Assembly: GCF_000711955.1 (NCBI RefSeq)
Contig: NZ_JONR01000006.1
Span: 186,001 to 250,000, forward strand
From: Nevskia soli DSM 19509
Lineage (GTDB): Bacteria > Pseudomonadota > Gammaproteobacteria > Nevskiales > Nevskiaceae
Reading direction: 5' to 3'
Length of the DNA stretch: 64,000 nt
A model generated the notes under the pieces. The model ran no database searches. It saw nothing but the letters and a program-made list of their open reading frames with translations, and had not been told where the DNA came from. Below, in pieces: positions 43,818-54,221 of this stretch. The number at the start of each line of letters is the position of its first letter. Position 1 is the stretch's first letter. Made by a program: the position numbers and the translations under genes.

Positions 43818-44231
43818 TCAGAGGTGCGTGCCGTACCAGGCCAGATGGCCCTGGATGCCCTGGTAGATGCACAGCACGCCGGCGATCAGCAGCAGCAGGA
43901 AAGTGATCCCCGCACCAAGCGAGCGTCCCGGTGCCCATTTCTGCGTGAAGGAAAAGGCGATGCCATGGAGCAGGCGCGCCACCAAAAGGCTGGCGCCGAG
44001 CGCATGCAGGACGTAAATGGAGAAATGGCTGACTTCCAGGTAGCCGATCATCAGCAGGAGCAGCGGCACGTACTCGGCGAAGTTGGCGTGCGCGCGGATG
44101 CGACGCAGCATGCCGACATCGCCGCCGTCGCCCAGGTTGATCCTGGCGGCGCCGCGGTACTGGATGACGCGGATGCTGAGCACCAGATACCAGAGCGCCA
44201 GCAGGCCGGCGTAAAGCGGTGTGACCATCAT
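43818..44231 (-). CDS. MAPEG family membrane protein
   Basis: The 137-aa protein has four membrane helices. LYAGLLALWYLVLSIRVIQYR and the motif RIRAHANFAEYVPLLLLMIGYLE (here in part: RAHANFAEYVPLLLLM) identify the MAPEG family, related to microsomal glutathione S-transferase. GGGGGAG lies upstream of the ATG at 44231; the longer frame is rejected. Confidence 0.9.
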   Translation of the reverse strand: MMVTPLYAGLLALWYLVLSIRVIQYRGAARINLGDGGDVGMLRRIRAHANFAEYVPLLLLMIGYLEVSHFSIYVLHALGASLLVARLLHGIAFSFTQKWAPGRSLGAGITFLLLLIAGVLCIYQGIQGHLAWYGTHL

Positions 44232-44460
44232 GATTGTTTTCTCCCCCCGAGAATTTTTGCGCATGGGCCGAGGCGGCTGCATGCGGATTCAGCCGGGTGA
44301 TTGTTGCACAAGCGACCCATGGCGTTCGCGAAGCGCAACAACTAAGCGGGCCGCCGAACAGACCCTATCGATCCGCCGACCGCATAGTCCCTGCAGATCG
44401 GCGCCGGCCTGCACACACCGCGGCGCATCCATTCATACGCGGCAGCAACCGGACACTCAC

Positions 44461-44649
44461 ATGAACAAAGACCAGATCAAAGGCGGCATCAAACAGGTGA
44501 AGGGCCAGGTCAAGGAAACGACCGGAAAAATCCTGGGCGACAAGACCATGGAGAACAAGGGCAAGATCCAGAACACCGCCGGCCAGATCCAGAAGACTTT
44601 CGGCAATCTGAAAAGCGATCTCGATAAAGAGCTCAAAGACAAGGGATGA
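44461..44649 (+). CDS. CsbD family stress protein
   Basis: The 62-aa hydrophilic protein begins MNKDQIKGGIKQVKGQVKE and is rich in Lys, Gly and Gln, as in CsbD/YjbJ general-stress proteins. The function is unknown. The ATG follows a GC-rich spacer without a strong Shine-Dalgarno. Confidence 0.88.
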   Translation: MNKDQIKGGIKQVKGQVKETTGKILGDKTMENKGKIQNTAGQIQKTFGNLKSDLDKELKDKG

Positions 44650-44835
44650 TCCGCGGCCAGGCGCCGAGCTATGCCGCCTCGCCAAAGCTTGCCGGGGACG
44701 CTGTAGCGGACACGCGCTACCGGTCGCCATGCCGGAACAGATGCCGGCCGACCCCGCCTTCACCCGTTTGGATGGCGCGGCACCCCTGAAGCCGACCCAA
44801 GCTGGTGACCTCCACGCAGGCAAACGGCGGTCACC

Positions 44836-45252
44836 ATGACAACGGAACAGCGCAACAGGGAAAAGGTCCAGGCCTTCTTCGCGGCCCTCAACCAGGCCGA
44901 CTCGGCCGCCATCGTCGACGCTTACGCCGAGGACGGGCGCTGCGTGACCACGGGCAATACGCTGATCTCCGGCAGCTACGGCAAGGAGCAGATCGCGCAA
45001 TACGCCGCCGGCATCCTGCAGGTGTTTCCGCAGGGCATCCGCTTCACCATCCTGGGCATGACCGCCGAAGGCGAGCGCGTGGCAGTGGAAGCGGAGTCGG
45101 AAGGGATGCATGTCTCCGGCAGGCTCTACAGCAACCAGTACCACTTCCTGTTCCGCTTCCGTGAGGGCAAGGTGGTGGAGTTCAAGGAGTACATGGATAC
45201 CGAGCGGGTGACGGACATCCTCTGCGGCGGACAGCGGCGGCCCGCCGGCTGA
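44836..45252 (+). CDS. SnoaL/NTF2-like protein
   Basis: The 138-aa product has a cone-shaped NTF2-like fold. VQAFFAALNQADSAAIVDAYAEDGRC opens the domain (shown here as QAFFAALNQADSAAIVDAY) and FRFREGKVVEFKEYMDTERV ends it. Members include ketosteroid isomerase and polyketide cyclases, but many have no known activity. No catalytic assignment is made. Confidence 0.85.
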   Translation: MTTEQRNREKVQAFFAALNQADSAAIVDAYAEDGRCVTTGNTLISGSYGKEQIAQYAAGILQVFPQGIRFTILGMTAEGERVAVEAESEGMHVSGRLYSNQYHFLFRFREGKVVEFKEYMDTERVTDILCGGQRRPAG

Positions 45253-45395
45253 GCGGGACCTGGGCACTGGATCACGGTATGTTGTGCCGGGACGAGGGAC
45301 GCTAGTACTGCGACACTTTCGTTTTGGAAACAACAAGAAGCTTCGCTTGCTTGCGGGAAGGGACGCTGCGCTGGTGAAGCGGCCCTCTCCCCTGA

Positions 45396-45421
45396 CCCCT
45401 CTCCCACAAGTGGGAGAGGGG
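45396..45421. repeat. CTCTCCC hairpin repeat (family B) before the patatin gene
   Basis: CCCCTCTCCCAC-AA-GTGGGAGAGGGG is a perfect 12-bp stem, preceded by GGCCCTCTCCCCTGA. It lies 45 bp upstream of the patatin ATG. Confidence 0.8.
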
Positions 45422-45465
45422 AACGTGCGTGAAGCTGCCGTGTGGGGATTTGCCGGGGGAGCAAC

Positions 45466-48400
45466 ATGGAACAGCGTCCGATTGCAGCCGCAGACGAAGA
45501 CATCCGCGATGCGGAATTCAGCGCCGAGGTGCGCCAGCGCCGCGAAGCTGCCGGGGTTGAGAAAAGCGATCCGCTGACCTGGGGACTGGCCTTGTCCGGC
45601 GGCGGCATCCGCAGTGCCACCTTCTGCTTCGGCCTGCTGCGCGCGCTCGCGAAGAACGGGCTGCTGAAGCGCTTCGACTATCTTTCCACCGTTTCCGGCG
45701 GCGGCTACATCGGCTCCATGCTGGGTCGGCTGTACAGCAAGGAGACGCCGGCCGTAGCGGTGGAGCGTGGGCTGGGCTCGGACGAATCCCTGCTGCTGTG
45801 GTGGATGCGCAACAACGGCCGCTACCTGACGCCGGCCGGGGGCAAGGACCTGGCGCAGGCGGCGGCCTCGATCTTCCGCGGCATGGTCGCCACGCACTTC
45901 GAAGTGGCGGTGCTGATCCTGCTGGCGGCCTGCCTGATCACGCTGCCGCATGCCCTGTTGCCGGTGCTGCCAGCCTCGGTGCACTTCGGCTTGATGTGGC
46001 TGTGGAGCAAGCTGCTCTCGGTGTGGTGGTGGCTGGTGCCGCTGCCGCTGTTCGGGGCTTCGGCCAGCGCCTGGGCCTACTGGCAGGCGCGCGACGAAGG
46101 CAATTGCAGCTGCCCGCGCTGCCGCGGCGTGGTCAGCGCCGTGGCGGCGGTGGGCGGCGCGGCGCTGATCGGCCGCTGGGTGTGGATGCAGCTGGCCGAG
46201 GGGCCGCCATCGACCCTGGTGGTGATGGGCGCATTCATGGTGGGCCTGCTTTCTGCGGCCCTGGCCGGCGTGCTGCTGCGCCTGTGCTTCCTCAACAGCG
46301 AGCCGGCCGAGATACGCCTGCGCATGACGCTGTGGCTGCGCAACTGCCTGGTGCTGTCGCTGCTGCTGATCGGCGTGGGTGTGCTCGATGCGCTGGCCTT
46401 CCTGCTGGTGCACGAGCTGCACGACCTGACCCTGGCCAAGGCGCTGGGCGCTTCCGGTTTCACCATGGCGGCGCTGCCGCTGCTGCGCGCGGCCGGCAAG
46501 CAGGTCCAGGCGGCTTCGGCCAAGACGGATGGCCCGGGGCTGCCGGCGGCGACGCTGGCCAATATCGCCGGCATGGTCCTGCTGGGACTGCTGGTGCTGC
46601 TGTGGACCACGCTGCTGATGGCCTTCATCTTTGCCGGTGCCGGCACGGCTTCCCCAGGCATCGTGTGGCTGCCGCTGCTGCGGCTGGCCGGCATCTTCGC
46701 GGCGCTGGTGCTCTATGTGCTGGTCTCGGGCTGCAACCTGGGGCAGCTCAACCTGGCTTCGCTGAATTACCTGTACCTGTCGCGGCTGGCGCGGGCCTAC
46801 ATCTCGGTGGGCAATGTGCGCGGTGAGGGGAAGGACGGACGCTTCCCGCGCACGCCGCTGCTGCCGGCGCGACGCGACGATATCGCCGGTATCGCCCGGC
46901 TGGAGTACGCGGTAGCCGGCGACGACCCGGCGCTGCCGGACTACGCGCCGCACCGGCACGGCGGCCCCATTCACCTGATCAACTGCTGCATCAACCAGAC
47001 CCGCGACGACCGCACCGGCGCCTACAACGCCGACCGCAAGGGCGTGGCGCTGACGGTGAGCGCGCGCGGCATGGAGACCGGCACGCACGGGCCGCTGCCG
47101 CACGCGGCATTGCAGGACACCACGCTGGGACAGTGGGCGACGATCTCCGGCGCGGCGCTGGCCAGCGGCATGGGCTCGAAGACCGCGCCGGGCATGGCGG
47201 CGCTGCTGTTCCTCACCGGGCTGCGGCTGGGTTTCTGGTTCCCCTCCGCGCGCGGCGCGCGCAGCAGCAGCCGCGCCGGCTGGCTGGCGAAGTACCGGGC
47301 GACGCTGGCGGAGCTGTTCGCGAGCTTCCCCGGCTTGCGCGATCCGCACTGGTACCTGTCCGACGGCGGCTTCTTCGACAACACCGGCGTCTACGCCCTG
47401 CTCAAACGCAAGGTGGACCTGATCGTGCTGGCCGACTGCGGCCAGGACGAGAACTACCTGTTCGCCGACCTGGAAAACCTGGTGCGCAAAGCGCGCATCG
47501 ACTACGCGGCGGAGATCGAATTCCTCGATCCCGGCACGCTGACCGCGGATGAGGCCGAGGGCGCGCCTTCCTCGCTGCGCCATGTCGGCACGCCGCTGAC
47601 CATCACGCCGGAGCCGGGCCTGCAATACCTGCTGGTGGGACGGGTGCGCTACGACGACGGCCGCCTGGGCACGCTGCTGGTGGTGAAGCCCCACCGTACC
47701 AACGAGTTGCCGCTGGACGTGGTGGCCTATGCCGACGGCGATCGCCGCTTCCCGCAGCAGGACACCAGCGACCAGTTCTTCGACGAGGCGCAGTGGGAGA
47801 GTTACCACAACCTGGGACTGATCCTGGGCGGCGCGGTCAACGACAGGCTGCTGGGCTTCGCCCGCGAGTGGGGCCAGATCAGGACGCCGCCCGCCACCTT
47901 CAAGACGGTGGCGGACAAGCTGCCGACGCCGGACGAAGCCGCGGCGCTGCGCCGGCAGCGCGTGGGGCAGACGGTGCGCACTTCCGTGGGCGCCGGCATC
48001 GGCCTGACCGTGGCCTTGGGCCTGTGGCAGACCTTCGACTCCTACCGCAAGGACCGCGACGACCAGCGCACGCAGTTCGTCGCCACCTACGAGGACACCA
48101 TCAAGGCAGTGGCGACGGAGACGGACGACCTGATCCTGGACACCAAGCTGCAGACCTTCAGCGAATCGATGGGCGGCCTCGGCATCATCGACCTGACCAA
48201 GGATGCCGACAATCGCCTGGTGGCGGCGGTGAGCGCGCGCTGCGCCAAGGATGGGGCGACGCTGAAGAATACCTGCGTCGATTACCGCAGCTACCTGCAA
48301 CAGGCGCCGCCGACGCACGCCGTGTGGGTGGACTACTGGCAGGGCACCATCGCTTCGCAATGGGACGCGGCCAGCAATGCGGCCGACCTGGCGGATTCCG

Positions 48401-48987
48401 GCGTGCAGATGCCAACACCGCAAGAAACGCCGGTGATGGTAGGCGCGGAAGCGCCGCCGCCCCCACCTCCTCCACCGGCAGTACCTGCCGCGGCACCGCC
48501 GCCGGTCGCGGCAGGGCCGGCGGGAGGAGCCGCGCCGCCGCCGATGGCGAGCGCAAGCGCACCGCCGCCACAGGCAACCGGCGCCGCCAGTCCGCAATCC
48601 GGCGCCTCGGCGCTGGCGCAGGCCTGCAAGCCCGCCGCCTGGGGACCGGTGCAGCTGTTCACCCAGATCTTCAGCGAGGACGCCCGCGCCCAGGCGGCGG
48701 AATTCGGCAAGCAAGCCGCCAGCGCCGGCGTGGCTGCCGCCGGCATCGAGAACGTCACCGCCAGCGCGTCACGCAGCGGCGGCGCGGCGCCGATACCGTG
48801 GCCGCATCCGACCTTCATCTATCACACGAAAGCGGAGCAGGATTGCGCCCAGGCACTGGCCGATGCCTTCAATGCACGCTACCAGCGGAACGACAGCGTG
48901 GCGAGGCAGTTGCCGCGCCGGTTGCGGGCGACGCCGGGGATGATCGAGTTTTGGTTGCCGGCTACGGCGGATATGCCGGGGGGATAG
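45466..48987 (+). CDS. Giant membrane patatin-like phospholipase
   Basis: This is a 1,173-aa protein with a patatin catalytic pair split across the chain. The oxyanion loop SGGGIRS (44-50) and nucleophile S77 in STVSGGGY are N-terminal. The catalytic Asp is D633 in LSDGGFFDNTG. Between them lie about eight membrane segments (roughly residues 140-430) and a Cys-x-Cys-x2-Cys cluster near 214-218. After the Asp come a further hydrophobic stretch (QTVRTSVGAGIGLTVALGLW), a proline/alanine-rich linker (about 985-1055) and a C-terminal domain with ESxT-poor, low similarity. Patatins hydrolyse acyl ester bonds of lipids. The substrate and the roles of the extra regions are unknown. An ATG at 45466 is preferred over the frame start at 45442. 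Confidence 0.88.
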   Translation: MEQRPIAAADEDIRDAEFSAEVRQRREAAGVEKSDPLTWGLALSGGGIRSATFCFGLLRALAKNGLLKRFDYLSTVSGGGYIGSMLGRLYSKETPAVAVERGLGSDESLLLWWMRNNGRYLTPAGGKDLAQAAASIFRGMVATHFEVAVLILLAACLITLPHALLPVLPASVHFGLMWLWSKLLSVWWWLVPLPLFGASASAWAYWQARDEGNCSCPRCRGVVSAVAAVGGAALIGRWVWMQLAEGPPSTLVVMGAFMVGLLSAALAGVLLRLCFLNSEPAEIRLRMTLWLRNCLVLSLLLIGVGVLDALAFLLVHELHDLTLAKALGASGFTMAALPLLRAAGKQVQAASAKTDGPGLPAATLANIAGMVLLGLLVLLWTTLLMAFIFAGAGTASPGIVWLPLLRLAGIFAALVLYVLVSGCNLGQLNLASLNYLYLSRLARAYISVGNVRGEGKDGRFPRTPLLPARRDDIAGIARLEYAVAGDDPALPDYAPHRHGGPIHLINCCINQTRDDRTGAYNADRKGVALTVSARGMETGTHGPLPHAALQDTTLGQWATISGAALASGMGSKTAPGMAALLFLTGLRLGFWFPSARGARSSSRAGWLAKYRATLAELFASFPGLRDPHWYLSDGGFFDNTGVYALLKRKVDLIVLADCGQDENYLFADLENLVRKARIDYAAEIEFLDPGTLTADEAEGAPSSLRHVGTPLTITPEPGLQYLLVGRVRYDDGRLGTLLVVKPHRTNELPLDVVAYADGDRRFPQQDTSDQFFDEAQWESYHNLGLILGGAVNDRLLGFAREWGQIRTPPATFKTVADKLPTPDEAAALRRQRVGQTVRTSVGAGIGLTVALGLWQTFDSYRKDRDDQRTQFVATYEDTIKAVATETDDLILDTKLQTFSESMGGLGIIDLTKDADNRLVAAVSARCAKDGATLKNTCVDYRSYLQQAPPTHAVWVDYWQGTIASQWDAASNAADLADSGVQMPTPQETPVMVGAEAPPPPPPPPAVPAAAPPPVAAGPAGGAAPPPMASASAPPPQATGAASPQSGASALAQACKPAAWGPVQLFTQIFSEDARAQAAEFGKQAASAGVAAAGIENVTASASRSGGAAPIPWPHPTFIYHTKAEQDCAQALADAFNARYQRNDSVARQLPRRLRATPGMIEFWLPATADMPGG

Positions 48988-49056
48988 CAAATGCCCGGAT
49001 AAAGGTGCGCTACAAAATATGCTGCGCTCCACGCACGCTGACCGCGAAGGAACATT

Positions 49057-49320
49057 TCATTCGTAGTGCGTCCACAGGCGCAATACCTTGATCGCTTTCT
49101 CCGGCTTGATAACCTGATAGACGAGACGGTGCTGGATGTTGATGCGACGAGAGTAAGCTCCGGCCAAATCGCCAACCAGCTTTTCGTATGGAGGCGTATT
49201 CGCAAAAGGATCGCGCTCGATCACAGCCAGAAGCGTCTGGGCCTTTTCCTTGAGGCCGGCAGCCTTGAGTTTCTTGGCGTCCTTCTGCGCCTGCTTGGTG
49301 TAAAGCAGCGTCCAGCTCAC
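49057..49320 (-). CDS. yoeB: YoeB/Txe-family toxin (mRNA interferase)
   Basis: The 87-aa product has the RelE-like fold of YoeB. Visible are YTKQAQKDAKKLKAAGLKEK, EKLVGDLAGAYSRRINIQHRLVY (in part GAYSRRINIQHRLVYQV) and the catalytic C-terminal HYE. YoeB cleaves mRNA in the ribosomal A site. The GTG start at 49320 overlaps the antitoxin stop (GTGA), ensuring that antitoxin is made first. Confidence 0.93.
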   Translation of the reverse strand: MSWTLLYTKQAQKDAKKLKAAGLKEKAQTLLAVIERDPFANTPPYEKLVGDLAGAYSRRINIQHRLVYQVIKPEKAIKVLRLWTHYE

Positions 49321-49559
49321 CAATCAAGCTTCCGGGCCAGTTTGCCGGTGGGTGTTTCCATACCCTTCTTGATGGACTCTCGCATGCCGGGGATGGAGAG
49401 CAGGTACAAGGTTTCCTGGATCGCGGCCCAATCTTCTTCAGATACCAGCACGCCGTTGTTGCGTTTGCCGGTGATGCGGATGGGTTTGTGGCTTTCCGCC
49501 GTCTCATCGAGCAGGCGGTAGAGATTGGCGCGGGCTTCGCTGGCGGTGCGGTCGGTCAT
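49317..49559 (-). CDS. yefM: YefM/Phd-family antitoxin
   Basis: The 80-aa product has the Phd/YefM DNA-binding half (SEARANLYRLLDETAESHKPI, RNNGVLVSEEDWAAIQETLYL) and a disordered, charged tail (KGMETPTGKLARKLDW) that wraps the toxin. It is the first gene of the pair and probably the autorepressor acting on the palindromes at 49587-49604. Confidence 0.93.
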   Translation of the reverse strand: MTDRTASEARANLYRLLDETAESHKPIRITGKRNNGVLVSEEDWAAIQETLYLLSIPGMRESIKKGMETPTGKLARKLDW

Positions 49560-49586
49560 TAAATCGAATCCTGGCAGGCAGTTAAG

Positions 49587-49604
49587 CGTACGCTTTTACG
49601 TACG
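49587..49604. promoter_or_regulatory. Predicted YefM operator
   Basis: Two CGTACG hexamers, each palindromic, are separated by six bases (CTTTTA). The centre-to-centre distance is 12 bp, the same geometry as the paired TGTACA hexamers of the E. coli yefM operator. The site lies 28 bp upstream of the antitoxin ATG. Confidence 0.75.
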
Positions 49605-49797
49605 GATCGGCAAGCCTGGATATTTATAGCGCCACTGGGACTACAGCGCCGTAGCCAGGGAAACTGGATTCCGCCTGCGCGGGAATGACGATGAGGGATA
49701 GTTCCGTGCTTGGCCCCTCGATACAAATCGCTGCGCGATTCACTCGGGGCGAACGGAGGGTGGTGCGGCGCGAAGGAAAAGCGGCCCCTCACCCCGG

Positions 49798-49825
49798 CCC
49801 TCTCCCCATGTTCATGGGGAGAGGG
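49798..49825. repeat. CTCTCCCC hairpin repeat (family B) after thiC
   Basis: CCCTCTCCCCATG-TT-CATGGGGAGAGGG has 13-bp arms and is preceded by GCCCCTCACCCCGG. It lies 47 bp downstream of the thiC stop. Confidence 0.85.
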
Positions 49826-49871
49826 GGACTGATCGGGTGCGCGGTGTGCGTAGGTGCGGCAACTGGCCGGG

Positions 49872-51818
<1,947 letters not shown>

Positions 51819-51870
51819 GCTTGCTCCTCGCAAAAATAGGCGAAGGAAGCGCGCGCGGTGCGGACAGCGG

Positions 51871-51956
51871 CAGCCTTCCCTACGCCGGCATCATCCGGAT
51901 CAGGTTCCAAGGGACTCTCTCAGCCATGCCCACAACGGGCACGGCACCCCCGGCTG
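51871..51956 (-). promoter_or_regulatory. TPP riboswitch (THI element)
   Basis: On the minus strand CAGCC (51952-51956) pairs with GGCTG (51871-51875) to close P1. Inside are the conserved CTGAGA (within GGCTGAGAGAGTCC), GGAACCTGATCCGGA and the GCCGGCGTAGGGAA end, hallmarks of the thiamine pyrophosphate aptamer. It ends about 50 nt before the thiC ATG, so translational control is likely, with high TPP turning thiC off. Confidence 0.95.
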
Positions 51957-51966
51957 TATGGGGGAC

Positions 51967-51995
51967 ACGATAGGGCAAGACGGGGGGTTGGGCAA
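51967..51995 (-). promoter_or_regulatory. Candidate thiC promoter
   Basis: TTGCCC (51990-51995), 17 bp and TATCGT (51967-51972) on the minus strand fit sigma-70 at four of six positions in each box. The start would be near 51960, just upstream of the riboswitch. Confidence 0.55.
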
Positions 51996-52025
51996 GAAAA
52001 GCGTGTTGCCCGGAGGTTGGCGCTG

Positions 52026-52120
52026 GCCCCTCCCTCGATACAAATCGCTTCGCGATTCACTCGGGACATCCGGAAAAACACACCCGCTTCGCGGGCACTC
52101 GGGGCGAACGGAGATTGGTG
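52026..52120. repeat. Family D repeat (CCTCGATACAAATCGC) upstream of the thiC riboswitch
   Basis: The element reads CCCTCGATACAAATCGCTTC then GCGATTCACTCGGGAC, with the inner palindrome AATCGC-TTC-GCGATT. The same unit occurs at 49715-49757 and 56884-56928. In this copy about 33 extra bases, including CCCGCTTCGCGGGCACTCGGGG, separate the body from the terminal GCGAACGG. Confidence 0.8.
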
Positions 52121-52188
52121 CAAGGCGCGGGAAAGCGGCGGAGACGGCTGATGACCGCACCTGCACCGACCTGCGCCCCTCACCCCTG

Positions 52189-52211
52189 CCCCTCTCCCGC
52201 AGGGAGAGGGG
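52189..52211. repeat. CTCTCCC hairpin repeat (family B) before amt
   Basis: CCCCTCTCCC-GCA-GGGAGAGGGG is a perfect 10-bp stem preceded by GCCCCTCACCCCTG. It lies about 70 bp upstream of the ammonium transporter gene. Confidence 0.8.
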
Positions 52212-52282
52212 AAAATCCCGGGATTTCAAGGACTGGCGCGGTTGTTGCGAGACTCGTCGCATAACAACGCAAGGGGCTGGTC

Positions 52283-53617
52283 ATGAGGCAAGGGCACGGA
52301 TCGGTGCGACTGTCGGTCGCAGCGATGTTACTTCTGGCTGCGTCGCCGCTTTTCGCGGACGATGCTCCGGTGGCGCCTACGGCGCCCTTCATCACCACGG
52401 TGGACAAGATCAGCGCGGGCGATACGGCCTGGATGCTGGCTTCCACCGCGCTGGTGCTGCTGATGACCATTCCCGGCCTGGCGCTGTTCTACGCGGGCAT
52501 GGTGCGCAAGAAGAACGTGCTGGCCACCGCCCTGCAAAGTTTCGCCATCACCTGCCTGGTGACGGTGCTGTGGGTGGTGGTGGGCTACAGCCTGGCCTTC
52601 ACCCCGGGCACGCCGTGGATCGGCGGCTTCGGCCGGGTGCTGCTCAACGGCATGATCTTCGACAAGGTGCAGGGGCTGATCAGCGTCAGCCATGTGGCGA
52701 CCACCATCCCCGAGTCGGTGCTGGTGATGTTCCAGATGACCTTCGCCATCATCACCCCGGCGCTGATCACCGGCGCCTTCGCCGAGCGCATGCGCTTCGG
52801 CGCGATGATCGCCTTCATGACGCTGTGGTCGCTGCTGGTCTACTCGCCGGTGGCGCACTGGGTGTGGGAGCCGACGGGCTGGCTGGCGGCGATGGGCGAC
52901 CAGGATTTCGCCGGCGGCACGGTGGTGCACATCAACGCGGGCGCGGCGGGCATCGTCTGCGCCTTCATGCTGGGCAAGCGCACCGGCTACGGCCGCGAGC
53001 CCTTCATCCCCTATAACCTGTCCTACACCCTGATCGGCGCCTCGCTGCTGTGGGTGGGCTGGTTCGGCTTCAACGCCGGCTCGGCCACGGCGGCGGACGG
53101 CCGCGCCGGCATGGCGATGCTGGTGACACAGGTGGCGACGGCCACGGCCTCGCTGACCTGGATGATGGTGGAGTGGATGCTGCGCATGCGCGTGTCCCTG
53201 CTCGGCGCCTGCTCCGGCGCGGTGGCGGGGCTGGTGGCGATCACGCCGGCTTCGGGCTTCGTCGACCTGTTCGGCGCGCTGGCCATCGGCGCGGCGGCGG
53301 GCATCGGCTGCTACTGGGGCGCCACCGGGCTGAAGAAGCTGCTCGGGGCGGACGATTCGCTCGACGTGTTCGGCATCCACGGCATCGGCGGCATGATCGG
53401 CGCCATCCTCACCGGGGTGTTTTCACGCAAGGCGATTTCCGGCGCGGATGCGAACCTGCTGACGCAGTGCATCGGCGCCTTCGCCACGCTGGCCTACAGC
53501 GCCGGCATGTCCTTCATCATCCTGCTGGTGGTGAAGTACACCATCGGCCTGCGGGTGGAGCCGGAGCAGGAATACACCGGGCTGGATTTGTCGCAGCACG
53601 GCGAGCAGATTCCCTAG
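52283..53617 (+). CDS. amt: Ammonium transporter (Amt family)
   Basis: The 444-aa inner-membrane channel conducts ammonia. A cleavable signal (VRLSVAAMLLLAASPLFADD) precedes eleven membrane segments. Signature pieces are DTAWMLASTALVLLMTIPGLALFYAG, FAGGTVVHINAGAAG (pore histidine region), GWFGFNAGSA and FGIHGIGGMIGAI with the second pore histidine. Usually a glnK gene for the PII regulator lies next to amtB; none is visible here. The next gene instead encodes a 98-residue unknown protein. Confidence 0.96.
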   Translation: MRQGHGSVRLSVAAMLLLAASPLFADDAPVAPTAPFITTVDKISAGDTAWMLASTALVLLMTIPGLALFYAGMVRKKNVLATALQSFAITCLVTVLWVVVGYSLAFTPGTPWIGGFGRVLLNGMIFDKVQGLISVSHVATTIPESVLVMFQMTFAIITPALITGAFAERMRFGAMIAFMTLWSLLVYSPVAHWVWEPTGWLAAMGDQDFAGGTVVHINAGAAGIVCAFMLGKRTGYGREPFIPYNLSYTLIGASLLWVGWFGFNAGSATAADGRAGMAMLVTQVATATASLTWMMVEWMLRMRVSLLGACSGAVAGLVAITPASGFVDLFGALAIGAAAGIGCYWGATGLKKLLGADDSLDVFGIHGIGGMIGAILTGVFSRKAISGADANLLTQCIGAFATLAYSAGMSFIILLVVKYTIGLRVEPEQEYTGLDLSQHGEQIP

Positions 53618-53794
53618 GGCCTGTTAACCCTGTTAACGCTGATTTGATCGCATGGAAGCCAGGTTTGCACAGAAATGAGGCGGCTGTACGGAGCGACGCG
53701 CGGCAGAGGGGCGCGCAGCGGTCCGGCTGTACCACGGTGGAGCACCTTCGCCACCGCCGTGGCGGTTCGTGAGCGGTAAAGGAGCAACACCCCC

Positions 53795-54091
53795 ATGACA
53801 CAGGCAGAACGCTTCTCCCTGGCTACCCATCTGTACGTCCGCCTGCGCCGCAGCAGCGGTCGCGTGGTCGATGCGGTGTGGATGGCGCAGAACGACGAGT
53901 ACGCCCACGAGATCCTGCGGCTCGCCGCCAACGATCCCGACCCCGAGACGCAGAACCTGGTGCAGCGCTTCCAGGCGCTGCTCGGCGGACGCCCGCTGCC
54001 GGCGCGCAAGCCGGCGCCGGCACCCGCCCCGGTGCGGTCGGTGGAGACGGCGGAGACCGCGCAGCAGCATTACATCGGGACGCTGCGGTAG
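53795..54091 (+). CDS. Hypothetical 98-residue protein
   Basis: The product begins MTQAERFSLATHLYVRLRR and has an N-terminal alpha-helical half (VDAVWMAQNDEYAHEILRLA) and a proline/alanine-rich C-terminal half. AAAGGAG lies about 12 bases upstream of the ATG. It has no recognised family. Coding bias and the ribosome binding site support a real gene. Confidence 0.65.
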   Translation: MTQAERFSLATHLYVRLRRSSGRVVDAVWMAQNDEYAHEILRLAANDPDPETQNLVQRFQALLGGRPLPARKPAPAPAPVRSVETAETAQQHYIGTLR

Positions 54092-54114
54092 AGGGTGGAG
54101 ACGGTGCACCCTCA

Positions 54115-54205
54115 GTAGGGCGGGAGCAGCGCAGCGCGTCCCGCCTTTGCGGCGTTCATCGCGGCAGCGCGGAAGGCGGGATACGCTGCGCTGCTCCCGC
54201 CCTAC
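54115..54205. repeat. Long inverted repeat (family A)
   Basis: Two 33-bp arms (54115-54147 and 54173-54205) match at 31 positions around a 25-nt loop. The arms begin GTAGGGCGGGAGCAGCGCAG. It lies between the convergent 98-aa gene and the NUDIX gene. Confidence 0.85.
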
Positions 54206-54221
54206 AATGGATTTTGAATTT

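Larger units (their letters stand above)
49560..49871. other. Intergenic repeat cluster between yefM and thiC
   Basis: Beyond the YefM operator this 312-bp stretch holds no gene. It contains a family C half-site (GATTCCGCCTGCGCGGGAATGACG around 49671-49690, given by position), a family D copy (CCTCGATACAAATCGCTGCG onwards, 49715-49757) and a family B hairpin (49798-49825). Confidence 0.7.

Noticed and set aside
44365..48714. A 1,449-codon open frame on the minus strand opposite the patatin gene
   Set aside because: It is the antisense shadow of a GC-rich coding gene. The peptide is low-complexity, rich in Arg, Gln and His, without domains, and it also crosses CsbD and the NTF2-like gene.
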